DNA of 64,000 nucleotides from Gardnerella coleohominis. GTDB taxonomy: Bacteria; Actinomycetota; Actinomycetes; Actinomycetales; Bifidobacteriaceae. Made by a program: the position numbers and the translations under genes. This document shows, one piece after another, positions 51,441-61,694 of the stretch (the stretch's first letter is position 1; every line of letters begins with the position of its first letter). The notes under the pieces were generated by a model. It was not told where the DNA came from. It ran no database searches and saw only the letters and a program-made list of their open reading frames with translations. Location of the stretch: positions 124,001 to 188,000 of the forward strand of contig NZ_MNLH01000002.1 of NCBI RefSeq assembly GCF_002896555.1. The letters are read 5' to 3'.

Positions 51441-52988
51441 CTAGTCATTCTTAACAGTTTCAGCAACGCGTGGCCACAATGTAGTGCCCCAGTTCTTGAT
51501 TGTGCGCTGACGAACGAGCGGCAAATCAGAACGGTCATACACTGTGCGCCATGGTTCCCATGCCAAGCCGGTCTTCTCTACGAGCTTGATTCGAAGATTG
51601 CGTACATTTCCCTTGAACTGAATAGTGGTATTGAAGTGAGCGGTACGATACTTTCCGTTGCCTTCCCAAGCGCGAGAACGAACGTAAGGAGTTCCGTCAA
51701 TTTCAGTTCCATATTCATCCCAGTAGATGTAATAGCGAGCTACGTAAGCTCCGCGGTGATCTAAGGTAAGATAACCGTCGCGGTAAGAGGAAACTTTCGT
51801 TTCAATGTAATCACTGTTGGACTGTAGCGTAGCTACTTCGTTATCTTTTACGAAGGAAGTAGTGTAAGCAATTGGAACTGCTGGGCTGGAGGTGCTCATG
51901 TTGGCACCTTCTTGAATCAAAGCCTTAAGTGTATCAATGTTTCCAGTGATAACCTTAGCTGCGCCATTTGCGCTACCGCCAAGAATTACTGCAGTTACAG
52001 AAGTGTTCTGGAGGATGCGATGGAATTCAGTATTTGGCTTGATTTCAACGCCCTTAATAGCAGCTTCTACTGCAGCTTGGAAGTCAGTGCTCTTACTGTT
52101 GGTGTCAAACTTTACATACATTGAGCGGCCATAAGCAACGTTAGAAACGTATACTGGTGGATGCTTTTCATCAACTCCACGCCTCTTCAAGCTTTCTGGG
52201 CTTGTGCATGGTGCGAAGAAATCAGATGGGCTATCTGGAGCATCTACGCTCACGTTGTAGTAAGTTTGCTTGAAGTTTACAATCTGAGTTTGCTTTTCAC
52301 CTCTATGTACAGCATCAAAGTCAATCTTAAGAGGTACGCCGATCTTTGCGAAATCAGCGCCGAACTTTGCTTTAAGTTGATTCATGCTCTGTGCGCTTGC
52401 GGAGTCATATTGCATTTTTGCTGCAACGTGATGAGTTGCTGCGTACTGAGAATTCCACTTAGATACAAGGTCGTTTACTGCTGAAGTCACAGTGCTCTTG
52501 GTTGGGCGGGTTACTGTTGCAACGCTTTCTCCGTTATGGAATCCTGGTAAATCAACGCTTAATGTTAATGGACCGCGATTTGCGGAGATTAACGTTGGAA
52601 CGTTGTCCATCAAGTTCTGGTCAGCGCGGAATAAAGCGCCTGGGTATACGCGAGCATCGTTTGAGGAAGTCACAGACAAATTAGAAGTTGTGTTTGTGAT
52701 GTTCTTCTTTTGATGTTCAACAACAACAAATTCGCCGCCTTTGTCAAAGCTGTCGTTTGAGAACTTATTGTCGATTGATTCGCCGTGACGGGCGAGAATA
52801 TTAGTTTTATCGTATTTCAAATCCCAGAGGTAATCATTCAATGCGCTTTTCTTTACTGCGCAAGAATTGTTTTCTGGGGTCTTTTCAGCAGGTGATGCCA
52901 TTGCTGGAATTGCTAAACCTTGTGGGATAACAGTTGCTCCTGCCAGCAACATCATCGCTACATTGCGATAGAACTTTGAGTTCACCAT
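51441..52988 (-). CDS. vly: vaginolysin, cholesterol-dependent cytolysin
   Basis: 515 residues from ATG 52988 (signal peptide MVNSKFYRNVAMMLLAG, cleavage after AMA near residue 33); an upstream in-frame start at 53030 is less likely. All CDC domains are present. The undecapeptide is EKTGLAWEPWR, with the Lys and Pro that set vaginolysin and intermedilysin apart. Domain 4 has YIYWDEYGTEIDGTPYVRS, which fits the CD59-binding pattern YXYX14RS, so human-cell specificity is expected. The toxin forms large pores in host membranes containing cholesterol. It is transcribed alone, with a long AT-rich upstream region. Confidence 0.97.
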   Translation of the reverse strand: MVNSKFYRNVAMMLLAGATVIPQGLAIPAMASPAEKTPENNSCAVKKSALNDYLWDLKYDKTNILARHGESIDNKFSNDSFDKGGEFVVVEHQKKNITNTTSNLSVTSSNDARVYPGALFRADQNLMDNVPTLISANRGPLTLSVDLPGFHNGESVATVTRPTKSTVTSAVNDLVSKWNSQYAATHHVAAKMQYDSASAQSMNQLKAKFGADFAKIGVPLKIDFDAVHRGEKQTQIVNFKQTYYNVSVDAPDSPSDFFAPCTSPESLKRRGVDEKHPPVYVSNVAYGRSMYVKFDTNSKSTDFQAAVEAAIKGVEIKPNTEFHRILQNTSVTAVILGGSANGAAKVITGNIDTLKALIQEGANMSTSSPAVPIAYTTSFVKDNEVATLQSNSDYIETKVSSYRDGYLTLDHRGAYVARYYIYWDEYGTEIDGTPYVRSRAWEGNGKYRTAHFNTTIQFKGNVRNLRIKLVEKTGLAWEPWRTVYDRSDLPLVRQRTIKNWGTTLWPRVAETVKND

Positions 52989-53030
52989 ATTCGAACCTTC
53001 GTTAGATTGTAGATAATTGATTTGAAACAT

Positions 53031-53614
53031 TTGCTAATTTCGCTTCTTTGCTATTTGTGTAGACTTCAATGTGCAATTCACAAATGCTTCAATTTGAATA
53101 TTATTCCTTTTATGATTTGAAAACAACTTTTGAAGTGAAAAATTTATTCTAAACTAAAGTTTAAATTTAAAAAGGTTGATAAATGAATTATTTTGCGTTA
53201 TCAAGATTATTCTTATCGGCGTGTTGACTGTTAAATTAAGGATTTTTGCTAATAAATATCAACATTTGTTACCCAATGCAGATTTTTGTTTAATTCCTGC
53301 TTAATTGCCATTTAAATCCTGCTTTGTAATGGATAACTTAATTGCTTATCTCTGAATATATATTGTATAAATTGAATATATATTCATAGTCAAACTCTTA
53401 ATATTTGCAGTTTTAGATATTAAATTGTTTATGTTTTATTTGTTACATATACTTTTTTGTATTTATAAACTTAACAAAATAATCATGTTAAATTGCAAAA
53501 TTGTGTAACGCGTAAATCTTTTGCCAAGTGCAACGATTGTATCCGTATAGGTGATTGTATTAGTCTTATTGATTGTATCCGTAAAGTTTGCGAATACAGC
53601 TTAGTATGCGGCAT
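53031..53614. other. long AT-rich region upstream of vly
   Basis: About 580 bp without a supported gene. It contains two TGAATATATATT repeats 20 bp apart (53353, 53373; the second is palindromic), a block (53402-53492) that resembles 56161-56260 on the far side of the ABC operon, and three GATTGTAT repeats with an exact 18-bp period (53535, 53553, 53571). Promoter and control sites of vly should be in the part near 53000-53200. Confidence 0.5.
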
Positions 53615-53652
53615 TAAAAAACGCTCACACAATAAAGTGCAAGCGTTTTCTT
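53615..53652 (-). terminator. terminator of the second ABC operon
   Basis: AAAACGCT/AGCGTTTT stem with inner CACAC/GTGC pairing; on the minus strand it is followed by TTTTTAAT. It lies 50 bp downstream of the permease stop. Confidence 0.8.
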
Positions 53653-53701
53653 AGTGGGCTTCCAAACACGAAATAACTGCGATGCCAAAACTGGTTCCGT
53701 G

Positions 53702-54799
53702 TTATTTTACGATGTTTCTCATTCTTTCTATAGCGTGCCCGATGCCGTATGAAATTACTGCCCAAGCAATTAGAGAAACAAATGATAAGCCAGCGTTCGG
53801 AATATAAATATTTGATTCCGTCGTATGAAGCGCTACTGCAGATATAAAATTACTTGCAGCGTTTAACGGAATCATACCTATTAAATTAATTATTGTTTTG
53901 AAGACGGGCTCGTGTATTGGGGTTTGCGGAGCATAAAGGTTTAAGAATGTTTCAATCTTTTCACCTTGAATCATGGTAATAACATAAATTGTTAAATAAA
54001 AAGACACTATCATTTGTATTAAAGCTTGCGGGATTATAAATATTGGTGTGATGATTCTCGAAGACTTAAATATAAGTCCCAATCCGTAACCCATAATTGC
54101 AAATAAAGCCACGCATATTGCTGAAAGAAATACAATTGTAATAGATGTGTTAAAAGGACTTTGACTACCGAGTCTGCTTGTAATGTAATATCTTGAAAGT
54201 GTTATTGCAGATATTACGCTTACTGGGATCATAGAAATTATCTGTATGACAAATACGTACAGTACTACGACAACTAATTTTGCAAATATAAGGGAATCAC
54301 GTTTTGGAACAGCAACGGCTAATCCGCTTAGTATTTCTTTTTCGCGATCGCGTGATGCTGCAATTGCTGCAAAGGCAATAGAAACTGCTACTGCAGACAG
54401 CGATATAATTATGTACACTCCGGAAATCGTATTTTTTAAAATATTGATGTACTGGCCCATATCGCAATTGCTGTAGTAACGCCAAAAGCCTTCTACTTTT
54501 TGCACTCGCATTGAACAACTTTGTCTATATGCTTCAAAAATTACTGCTGATAATGAAACTGAGGCGCCCCTATTTATCTTCATGGTAAAGACGTTAACGA
54601 TAAATGAAAAAAATGATGTTAAAGCGAACGGAATCAGTATAAATAATGCAGTACACCACCATGTGAATTGCGCGCATAATAGTTTGATTATTTCAACTTT
54701 AAGTATGTTAAAGAATGTTAAATGGTAGCGCGTGATGCCTCTTGAAGATGTAGGAGTCTGCATTCCTGGTTGCATTTGGTTCATAGTTTGTGCATTCAT
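53702..54799 (-). CDS. ABC-2 type transporter permease (second pair)
   Basis: 365 residues with about six membrane segments and a polar N-terminus rich in Met/Gln. Distantly similar to the permease at 5962-6945: both have the RYHLTF/RLTF...LKxEIxKL start, VPKRD/VPKRG and the ...VISYGIGHAIE / VIMYVIGHLIE end. A larger loop of about 60 residues follows the first segment. Overlaps the ATPase gene by four bases. Substrate unknown. Confidence 0.85.
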   Translation of the reverse strand: MNAQTMNQMQPGMQTPTSSRGITRYHLTFFNILKVEIIKLLCAQFTWWCTALFILIPFALTSFFSFIVNVFTMKINRGASVSLSAVIFEAYRQSCSMRVQKVEGFWRYYSNCDMGQYINILKNTISGVYIIISLSAVAVSIAFAAIAASRDREKEILSGLAVAVPKRDSLIFAKLVVVVLYVFVIQIISMIPVSVISAITLSRYYITSRLGSQSPFNTSITIVFLSAICVALFAIMGYGLGLIFKSSRIITPIFIIPQALIQMIVSFYLTIYVITMIQGEKIETFLNLYAPQTPIHEPVFKTIINLIGMIPLNAASNFISAVALHTTESNIYIPNAGLSFVSLIAWAVISYGIGHAIERMRNIVK

Positions 54800-55932
54800 C
54801 GTACTTCTCCCTGAGTGTTATATTGCGGTTGCTGCGAATATGGTTGAGCTGAATATGATTGCGGATTGTACTGTGCCTGTTCGTACTGTTGCTGGTACGG
54901 CTGTTCGTACTGCGGCTGGTATTGCTGAGTGTACTGTGCCTGTTGATATATAGGTTGATTTTCAACATTGCTTGGCATATTTTCGTATTCACTTGTAGGA
55001 ATAGAAACATATTGCGTGTGATTTTTAGTAAGCGAAATGTATGCAGCTTCTAACGAAGGACTTTCCATATTTATTTGATATGTGATTAATTGTTGATTAG
55101 CAAAACTACGAGATAAATCTGTAATATCTGCATTTCGTATTACGAAAGCTACACCTTCTTGAACATCGTCATTTTTGTTATCAACTCTAGTGACAGCGCA
55201 CTCTCTATGTTGAGACTGCATAATGTAAAGAAGCTTTTTAGGTTCTGGTGTAATCACTCGAATTGCTGAATAGCGTGAGTAGTTTTCAGCAAAGTTCCTC
55301 ACATTATCTTGTAGCAAGATATTTCCATGAGCTATGATTACGATATCGTCTGCTACATTTGCAATTTCGCTTATTGTGTTTGAACTTACTAATACAGATC
55401 CACCTTGTTTTGCATAATATTTACACAAATCTCTAATCCAGTTGACTCCCTCGGAATCTAAACCATGGAAAGGTTCATCTAGGATAAGATTGTGAGGGTT
55501 TGCTAGAAGTGCTATTGCAACTGATAAACGTTTACGCATGCCGGTTGACATTGCTCTAATTTTCATATTTTTTATATATGCAATTCCGGCAAGATCAATA
55601 ACTTCTAATACGCGACTTTTCTCTATACCATAAGTTTCCGCAATTCTATTAAGGTAGCTAATCGCGCTTTTGCTATAATCCTCAATTTTCATATCTAATA
55701 CTGAACCAACTGTTTCAATTGGAGATCGAAGATTCTTATACGGAACGCCATCAAATAGAACTTTTCCGCTTGTTAAATTTGTGAGTCCCAATGCGCAGTG
55801 TATTAATGTTGACTTTCCGGATCCGTTAGGCCCTATTAATCCTGTAACTCTGCCATCTTCTGCTACAAAGGAAACATTGTCTAGCGCACGTTTACCGTTA
55901 TATCGCTTAGTTATATTTCGTATCTCTATCAT
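54796..55932 (-). CDS. ABC-2 type transporter ATP-binding protein with Gln/Tyr/Pro tail
   Basis: 378 residues. Walker A GPNGSGKST, signature MSTGMRKRLS, Walker B LILDEPFHGLDS and SSNTISE (the H-loop His is replaced by Asn) are seen; the missing H-loop His may lower activity. The C-terminal 60 residues are a low-complexity tail of QYEQPYQQQYEQAQYN type, absent from paralogue 4973-5965. Flanked by related direct repeats (see 53402 and 56161). Confidence 0.85.
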   Translation of the reverse strand: MIEIRNITKRYNGKRALDNVSFVAEDGRVTGLIGPNGSGKSTLIHCALGLTNLTSGKVLFDGVPYKNLRSPIETVGSVLDMKIEDYSKSAISYLNRIAETYGIEKSRVLEVIDLAGIAYIKNMKIRAMSTGMRKRLSVAIALLANPHNLILDEPFHGLDSEGVNWIRDLCKYYAKQGGSVLVSSNTISEIANVADDIVIIAHGNILLQDNVRNFAENYSRYSAIRVITPEPKKLLYIMQSQHRECAVTRVDNKNDDVQEGVAFVIRNADITDLSRSFANQQLITYQINMESPSLEAAYISLTKNHTQYVSIPTSEYENMPSNVENQPIYQQAQYTQQYQPQYEQPYQQQYEQAQYNPQSYSAQPYSQQPQYNTQGEVR

Positions 55933-56333
55933 AATTAGATAATACTGTTAATATCGCTGTAATCATAAGGTGAAAATAATATTTTGTAATAATTATTAAA
56001 AATGAATTTATTAACTTTATTTTGTAATTTATTTCCACGCATTATCTTTAAATATTTGCTTTTACACTCGTGTATTTATTTGCTTATACAGATTTGTAGG
56101 CAGTATAAATTGCAGTACAAATTGCAGTACAAATAGTTGTATAAACAGTTGTCTGCATGGATTTGCAATATTCGTAGTTTTTGTTATCAAATTGTTTGGG
56201 TTTTATTTGCTATATATACTTTTTGCGTTTAGAAACTTAGCGGTAATAATCACATAAATTCAATATTTTAAAAAGCATTAATACTATTATTTTCAGCTTT
56301 GAAAGGTCACGTATCACTCATATAGTTGAGGTT
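55933..56333. other. AT-rich region between ABC operon and gatC
   Basis: About 400 bp without a supported gene. It contains three AAATTGCAGTAC-like units in tandem (about 56106-56135) and the block 56161-56260 that resembles 53402-53492. Divergent promoters for the ABC operon and gatCAB must lie here. Confidence 0.5.
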
Positions 56334-56630
56334 ATGCCTACATTCACACGCGAAGAAATTGAGCATTTGGGCGTTTTGTCCCAGATTGCTTTAAGCGACG
56401 AAGAAATCAGTCGCTTGCAAGGCGAATTAAACGTCATTGCAGAATCTATTAATAAAGTGCAGGAAGTTGCTGGCGAAGATGTGCCACCTACTGCAAATCC
56501 AGTGCCTTTGGAAGCTTATTTGCGTCCAGATGAGCCTGCTACACCTTTGACTCAAGAAGAAGCTCTTTCTGGTGCTCCTAGAAGTGAGTCTGGCATGTTT
56601 GTAGCGCCTCGAATTTTGGGGGAGGAATAA
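56334..56630 (+). CDS. gatC: Asp/Glu-tRNA amidotransferase subunit C
   Basis: 98 residues; typical helical start ([21 protein letters not shown]) and the belt-like C-terminus ([20 protein letters not shown]). Holds GatA and GatB together. Ends three bases before gatA. Confidence 0.95.
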   Translation: MPTFTREEIEHLGVLSQIALSDEEISRLQGELNVIAESINKVQEVAGEDVPPTANPVPLEAYLRPDEPATPLTQEEALSGAPRSESGMFVAPRILGEE

Positions 56631-56633
56631 AAC

Positions 56634-58175
56634 ATGACTAATACTCAAGATTTAGTAAAACTTTCTGCTGCCGATATGGCAAAGGCTGTGAAAGCTAAAG
56701 AAGTTTCTAGCCGCGAACTTGTTGAAGCTCACTTGGCAGTTATTGAGTCTGCAGAGCCAGAAATTAAGGCATTCTTGCATGTTTCTGCAGATATTGCTCT
56801 TGAGCAGGCAGATGCTTTTGATGCCAAGAACGCTAAGGGTGAGACTGAAGGATTGCCTGAGTTGGCTGGTGTGCCAATTGCAATTAAGGACATGATTGTT
56901 ACTAAGGGCATTCCTACTACTGCGGCATCTAAGATTCTTGAAGGCTGGGTTCCACCTTACGATGCTACTGTTATTGAAAAGCTCAAGGCAGCTGGCATGC
57001 CAATTCTTGGCAAGACTAATTTGGATGAGTTCGCTCAAGGTTCTTCTACAGAGCATTCGGCTTATCAAACTACTTGCAATCCTTGGGATACTGAGCGTGT
57101 TCCTGGCGGTTCTGGTGGCGGCTCTGCAGCTGCTGTTGCTGCATTCGAGGCTCCTATTGCTTTGGGTACAGATACTGGTGGCTCTATTCGTCAGCCAGGC
57201 GCTTTAACTGGTACAGTCGGTGCAAAGCCAACTTATGGCGGTGTTAGCCGTTTTGGTGCAATCGCTATGGCAAGCTCTCTTGATCAGATTGGACCTGTTT
57301 CTCGTACTGTTCTTGACTCTGCACTTTTGCAGGAAATTATCGGCGGTAACGATAGGCGCGATTCTACTTCTATTCCAGCTCCTGTTCCTCCAATGGCTCA
57401 AGCTGCTCGTGAGGGCGCTCGCCGTGATTTGAAGGGCTTGAAGGTTGGTTTAGTTAAGGAGCTTAGTGGCGACGGATTCCAGCCAGGCGTTGAAGCACGC
57501 TTTAATGAAGCTGTGCAATTGCTTAAGGATATGGGTGCAGAAGTAACAGAAGTTTCCTGCCCTCATTTCCCTTATTCTTTGGCTGCTTACTACATTATTA
57601 TGCCTTCCGAAGTTAGCTCCAATTTGGCTCGCTACGACGGTATGCGCTACGGTTTGCGCGTAATGCCGCCAGCAGACAAGCCTCAGACTGCTGCAAATAT
57701 GATGGCTGCAACTCGTGAAGCTGGTTTCGGTGACGAAGTAAAGCGTCGTATTATTCTCGGTACTTATGCACTTTCCGCTGGCTATTACGATGCTTGGTAT
57801 GGTTCTGCACAAAAAGTTCGTACGCTTATTATTCGCGATTTTGAAGAAGCGTTTAATAAGGTAGATGTTCTTATTTCTCCAACAAGCCCTACAACGGCAT
57901 TTAAGTTTGGTGAGAAGATGAACGATCCGCTTTCCATGTACATGAACGATATTGCTACGATTCCTGCAAACATGGCTGGCGTTCCAGCTTTGAGCCTCCC
58001 AGCTGGCTTAAGTGATGATGGTTTGCCTGTTGGTATTCAGATTATTGCTCCGCAATGCCATGATGAAAAGATGTACAAGCCTGCAGCAGCGTTGGAAGCT
58101 GCGCTCGAAGAGCAGTGGGGCGGCCCAATCTGGAAGTCGCTTAAAGCTGGTTGGCTCGATTCATTGGCTAAGTAA
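56634..58175 (+). CDS. gatA: Asp/Glu-tRNA amidotransferase subunit A
   Basis: 513 residues. Amidase signature with the catalytic Lys in PIAIKDMI, the cis-Ser in [14 protein letters not shown] and the nucleophile Ser in [12 protein letters not shown]. Releases ammonia from glutamine and passes it to GatB. Operon gatCAB. Confidence 0.97.
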   Translation: MTNTQDLVKLSAADMAKAVKAKEVSSRELVEAHLAVIESAEPEIKAFLHVSADIALEQADAFDAKNAKGETEGLPELAGVPIAIKDMIVTKGIPTTAASKILEGWVPPYDATVIEKLKAAGMPILGKTNLDEFAQGSSTEHSAYQTTCNPWDTERVPGGSGGGSAAAVAAFEAPIALGTDTGGSIRQPGALTGTVGAKPTYGGVSRFGAIAMASSLDQIGPVSRTVLDSALLQEIIGGNDRRDSTSIPAPVPPMAQAAREGARRDLKGLKVGLVKELSGDGFQPGVEARFNEAVQLLKDMGAEVTEVSCPHFPYSLAAYYIIMPSEVSSNLARYDGMRYGLRVMPPADKPQTAANMMAATREAGFGDEVKRRIILGTYALSAGYYDAWYGSAQKVRTLIIRDFEEAFNKVDVLISPTSPTTAFKFGEKMNDPLSMYMNDIATIPANMAGVPALSLPAGLSDDGLPVGIQIIAPQCHDEKMYKPAAALEAALEEQWGGPIWKSLKAGWLDSLAK

Positions 58176-58207
58176 AGTGAAGTAAAGCTTAAATAAGAAG
58201 GATTCTC

Positions 58208-59707
58208 ATGGCTGAAAAACTTATGAAATATGCCGATGCTGTGGAGCAGTTTGATCCAGTATTCGGTTTGGAAACTCACGTTGAGCTTTGCACTCGTACG
58301 AAGCTGTTCTGCCCAGCAGAAGTATCTTTTGGTGGCGAGCCAAATACTCAGCTAACTCCTGTAAGCCTTGGTTTGCCAGGCTCTTTGCCAGTTGTAAACA
58401 AGACTGCAGTTGATTACGCTATTAAGCTCGGTTTGGCGTTGCATTGCGAGATTGCTGAGTGGAGCCAGTTCGCTCGTAAGAACTACTTCTACCCAGATAT
58501 GCCTCGTGATTACCAGATTTCCCAGTACGATAAGCCTACTAATGGCAACGGTTACTTGGATGTTGAGCTTGAAGATGGCACTGTGTTTCGCGTGCCGATT
58601 GAGCGTGCTCACATTGAGGATGACGCTGGTAAGAATACTCACGTTGGTGGTGCTGACGGTCGTATTGAAGGCGCAAATCATTCTTTGGTTGATTACAATC
58701 GCGCAGGTGTGCCTTTAATTGAGATTGTAACTAAGCCAATCGAAGGTGCAGGTAGCCGCGCTCCAGAAATTGCTGGTGCTTATATGCGTGCTATTCGCGA
58801 TATTGTTCGCGCTCTTAACATCTCCCACGCTCGTATGGAGCAGGGCAATATGCGTGCTGACGTGAACGTTTCGCTCCGCCGCAAGCCAACCGATCCATTT
58901 GGTACGCGTTCAGAAACTAAGAATGTTAACACATTCCGCGGTATTGAAAAGACTCTGCAATATGAGATTCGTCGCCAGGCTGCTATTTTGAGCGAAGGCG
59001 GCGAGATTTTGCAGGAAACTCGTCACTGGGATGAGGCAACTCAGACTACTGCTGGCGGTCGCGTGAAGTCGGATGCTGACGATTATCGCTACTTCCCAGA
59101 TCCTGATTTGGTTATGCTTCACATCACTAAAGAGCATATTGAGCGCATGAAGGCAGAAATGCCTGAAATGCCTCGCGAGCGCCGTAACCGTTTGCAAAGC
59201 GAATGGGGTATTAGCGATCTTGAAATGCGCGATATTTTGAACGCAGATGCTCTTGATTTGGTTGAAGAAACTGTTAAGGCTGGCGCAAGTGCAGCAGGTG
59301 CTAAGAAGTGGTGGCTTGGTGAGCTTGCTCGCGAAGCAAACACTCGTGGCGTGACTTTGGAAGAATTGCCTATTACTCCGCAAGATGTGGCTGAAGTTGA
59401 AAAGCTAATTGCAGACGGCAATCTTAACGATAAGCTCGCTAAGCAAACTGTTGCATGCGTTTTGGCTGGCGAGGGTAAGCCTGATGAAGTTGTTAAGAAG
59501 CACGGATTCAAGGTTATGAACGATGACGGCGCTTTGGAAGCTGCTGTTGACGCTGCTCTTGCTGCTGATCCTGAAGTTGCAGAAAAGCTTAAGGCTGGAA
59601 ATATGAAGCCGATGGGTGCAATTATTGGCGCTGTTATGCGTGCAACTAAGGGTCAGGCTGATGCTAAGGCTGTTACTAAGATTGTGATGGCAAAGATCAA
59701 GGCATGA
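58208..59707 (+). CDS. gatB: Asp/Glu-tRNA amidotransferase subunit B
   Basis: 499 residues. [46 protein letters not shown] and YRYFPDPDL are all family signatures; the C-terminal YqeY-like tail domain is complete. Converts Glu-tRNA(Gln) or Asp-tRNA(Asn). ATG follows AGAAGGATTCTC. Confidence 0.97.
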   Translation: MAEKLMKYADAVEQFDPVFGLETHVELCTRTKLFCPAEVSFGGEPNTQLTPVSLGLPGSLPVVNKTAVDYAIKLGLALHCEIAEWSQFARKNYFYPDMPRDYQISQYDKPTNGNGYLDVELEDGTVFRVPIERAHIEDDAGKNTHVGGADGRIEGANHSLVDYNRAGVPLIEIVTKPIEGAGSRAPEIAGAYMRAIRDIVRALNISHARMEQGNMRADVNVSLRRKPTDPFGTRSETKNVNTFRGIEKTLQYEIRRQAAILSEGGEILQETRHWDEATQTTAGGRVKSDADDYRYFPDPDLVMLHITKEHIERMKAEMPEMPRERRNRLQSEWGISDLEMRDILNADALDLVEETVKAGASAAGAKKWWLGELAREANTRGVTLEELPITPQDVAEVEKLIADGNLNDKLAKQTVACVLAGEGKPDEVVKKHGFKVMNDDGALEAAVDAALAADPEVAEKLKAGNMKPMGAIIGAVMRATKGQADAKAVTKIVMAKIKA

Positions 59708-59713
59708 TTTTAT

Positions 59714-59782
59714 AGGTTCTGTACGTTTGCGTTTTGTTTATAATTATTAGCATTTCGTAAGCGTGCAGAACCTTTTGCATTT
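59714..59782 (+). terminator. gatCAB terminator
   Basis: AGGTTCTGTACG (59714) pairs with CGTGCAGAACCT (59762) with one G-T pair, followed by TTTTGCATTTTT. The remaining 220 bp to the next gene contain TAAATATTGCTAGC twice in tandem and two ATATATGCA-GTGATA units (59885-59962). Confidence 0.85.
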
Positions 59783-60020
59783 TTACGCGTGAATATAAAT
59801 TATTTAATGCAATGATGCAATTAAATTTTGTATTTTAAGATTTTGTGTGGGCTATTTGAAATAATAACAAGTGATTGTAGATTTATATAGGTAATTAAAT
59901 ATTGCTAGCTAAATATTGCTAGCTAAATATATGCATGTGATACATAAATATATGCAGGTGATAGAGTAAGACTATTATGAATTTATTGTGTGAGTTGGGA
60001 AATTGTTTGAAGAGGTGGAT

Positions 60021-61100
60021 ATGCAGGAAATGAATTTGAGTATTAATAACGCGTGTGAATCGCTTGATTCTAGGACGCTTCCTGAAAATATAACTATTCC
60101 GGAAATTCGTGGCGAAATGGCTAGACTTCGTCCTGCGACAATAGACGATTTATCTAGAATGGATGATTTGCATGCTTTTGATGGAGCTGCTCTGATAACT
60201 GGAAAAGATTCGCAATCTGAACGAGCAATGGTGCATGCGTGGGTTGAAAGATCTGTACAGTGGTCTAGCGGTGGTCGCATTGCAGATAATCCTTCGGATG
60301 TATGCCGTTTTGCTGGGGATATTCAATCGCGCCCTACTATAGCTTGGGCGATTGTGCCTGATGTTTTAGATGATGAAGAAAACAAATCTTCAGCTATTAT
60401 TGGCATGATTTTCCTAATTGACATTGACGGTTGGTCATGTTCTGCTCGCATACAGGTTGTTTTAGGTCGCGATTACCGAGGACGCGGTTATTCTCGTGAC
60501 GCTATGCCTCGCGTTATGACGTACGGCTTTGCTGCAACTCCTATTGGATTGGGAATGCACAGAATTTGGGTTGGAGTTCCTGCCACAAACACACGATCTC
60601 TTTCCGTGTATCAGTCTTTAGGTTTTATGCGCACTGGTACTGCTAGAGATGCTTTGTGGGATTCGTACAATCAAAAATATCAAGATTTTGTAGTTATGGA
60701 TACTTTGGCAGACGAATACGATGCGATTCGTTCTCTAGATGCTTTTGGATTGCATGTTATTGAGGAAAATCCTGGTGTTCGTGAAGCTTTAAGCGCACAT
60801 GAACATTCTATTGCTGTTCCAGTTAAAGACGCATCTGCTATGAGTTTTGCTACGAGTTTTACTACCAGTTCTGCTGCCAGTTCTACTGCAGGTAAAAATA
60901 ACGATTCTAATCCAGATAAGTCTGGTGAATCCGATGTTGCTGCTGTAAAAAAGCCATCTAAGCGCGCTTGGTGGCGATTCTTGGGTAAAGATCGTAATAA
61001 TCATACGAATGATGACAAGAATGATAACAAGAACGACAAAAAGAACGACGACAAGAATGACAAGAACGACAAGAATGACAATGCTACAGCGGAGGTTTAA
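60021..61100 (+). CDS. GNAT-family acetyltransferase with low-complexity tail
   Basis: 359 residues from ATG 60021 (AGAGGTGG upstream). Residues 30-230 form a RimJ/RimL-like GNAT domain: ARLRPATIDDLSRMDDL at the start, VVLGRDYRGRGYSRDAMPRVMTYGF as the acetyl-CoA loop, and ATNTRSLSVYQSLGFMRTGT. Target is unknown. The C-terminal 80 residues are a Ser/Ala then Asp/Asn/Lys-rich tail, coded by a short tandem repeat (GAYAAGAAY type) at 61012-61083. Followed two bases later by the DUF2469 gene. Confidence 0.8.
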   Translation: MQEMNLSINNACESLDSRTLPENITIPEIRGEMARLRPATIDDLSRMDDLHAFDGAALITGKDSQSERAMVHAWVERSVQWSSGGRIADNPSDVCRFAGDIQSRPTIAWAIVPDVLDDEENKSSAIIGMIFLIDIDGWSCSARIQVVLGRDYRGRGYSRDAMPRVMTYGFAATPIGLGMHRIWVGVPATNTRSLSVYQSLGFMRTGTARDALWDSYNQKYQDFVVMDTLADEYDAIRSLDAFGLHVIEENPGVREALSAHEHSIAVPVKDASAMSFATSFTTSSAASSTAGKNNDSNPDKSGESDVAAVKKPSKRAWWRFLGKDRNNHTNDDKNDNKNDKKNDDKNDKNDKNDNATAEV

Positions 61101-61102
61101 TT

Positions 61103-61417
61103 ATGAGTGCTGAAGATCTTGATAATTATGAAACTGATGCGGAACTTGCGTTGTACAAAGAGTATCGCGATGTCATAAAATTATTCACTTATGTTGTAGA
61201 AACTGAAAGGCGTTTTTATTTAGCCAATAAGGTTGATTTTAATGCTTGCGCAGCCGGACAAGACGTTTATTTCGATGTGAAACTCACTGATGCTTGGGTT
61301 TGGGATGTTTATCGTCCTACGCGTTTTGTGAAAACTGTGCGAATTGTTACGTTTAAAGATGTGAATGTTGAGGAAGTTCAAAAAAGCGATATCGATATTC
61401 CAGAATCTATTGCGTAA
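61103..61417 (+). CDS. DUF2469-family protein
   Basis: 104 residues: MSAEDLDNYETDAELALYKE, YVVETERRFYLANKVDF and DAWVWDVYRPTRFVKTVRI match a family conserved in actinobacteria, function unknown. ATG follows GGAGGTTTAATT. In other actinobacteria it lies near rnhB and lepB; that context is lost here. Downstream 61418-61694 is AT-rich and gene-free. Confidence 0.85.
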   Translation: MSAEDLDNYETDAELALYKEYRDVIKLFTYVVETERRFYLANKVDFNACAAGQDVYFDVKLTDAWVWDVYRPTRFVKTVRIVTFKDVNVEEVQKSDIDIPESIA

Positions 61418-61694
61418 ATAAAACTATTTATGCAATAAACGCAACTATTTAGTAAATTCTATGAAATGTAGCTAATTATCTGGCTTATTGCAATATTATT
61501 TTCATTGCTAATTGTAGTTTGCTGGTAAATTTACCCAAGAGAATTTGTGCAATTAAACCAGAATTTATATAATTTGCTATCTTAACTTGAGTGTATGCTC
61601 TTTATGGGTATTTATTAAAACTTGTGCGCATTTGCGTAAAGTTTGTTAGTTTTGTGGAGCTTAGTAAAAACACATATTTAGGTATGGAGGACAA

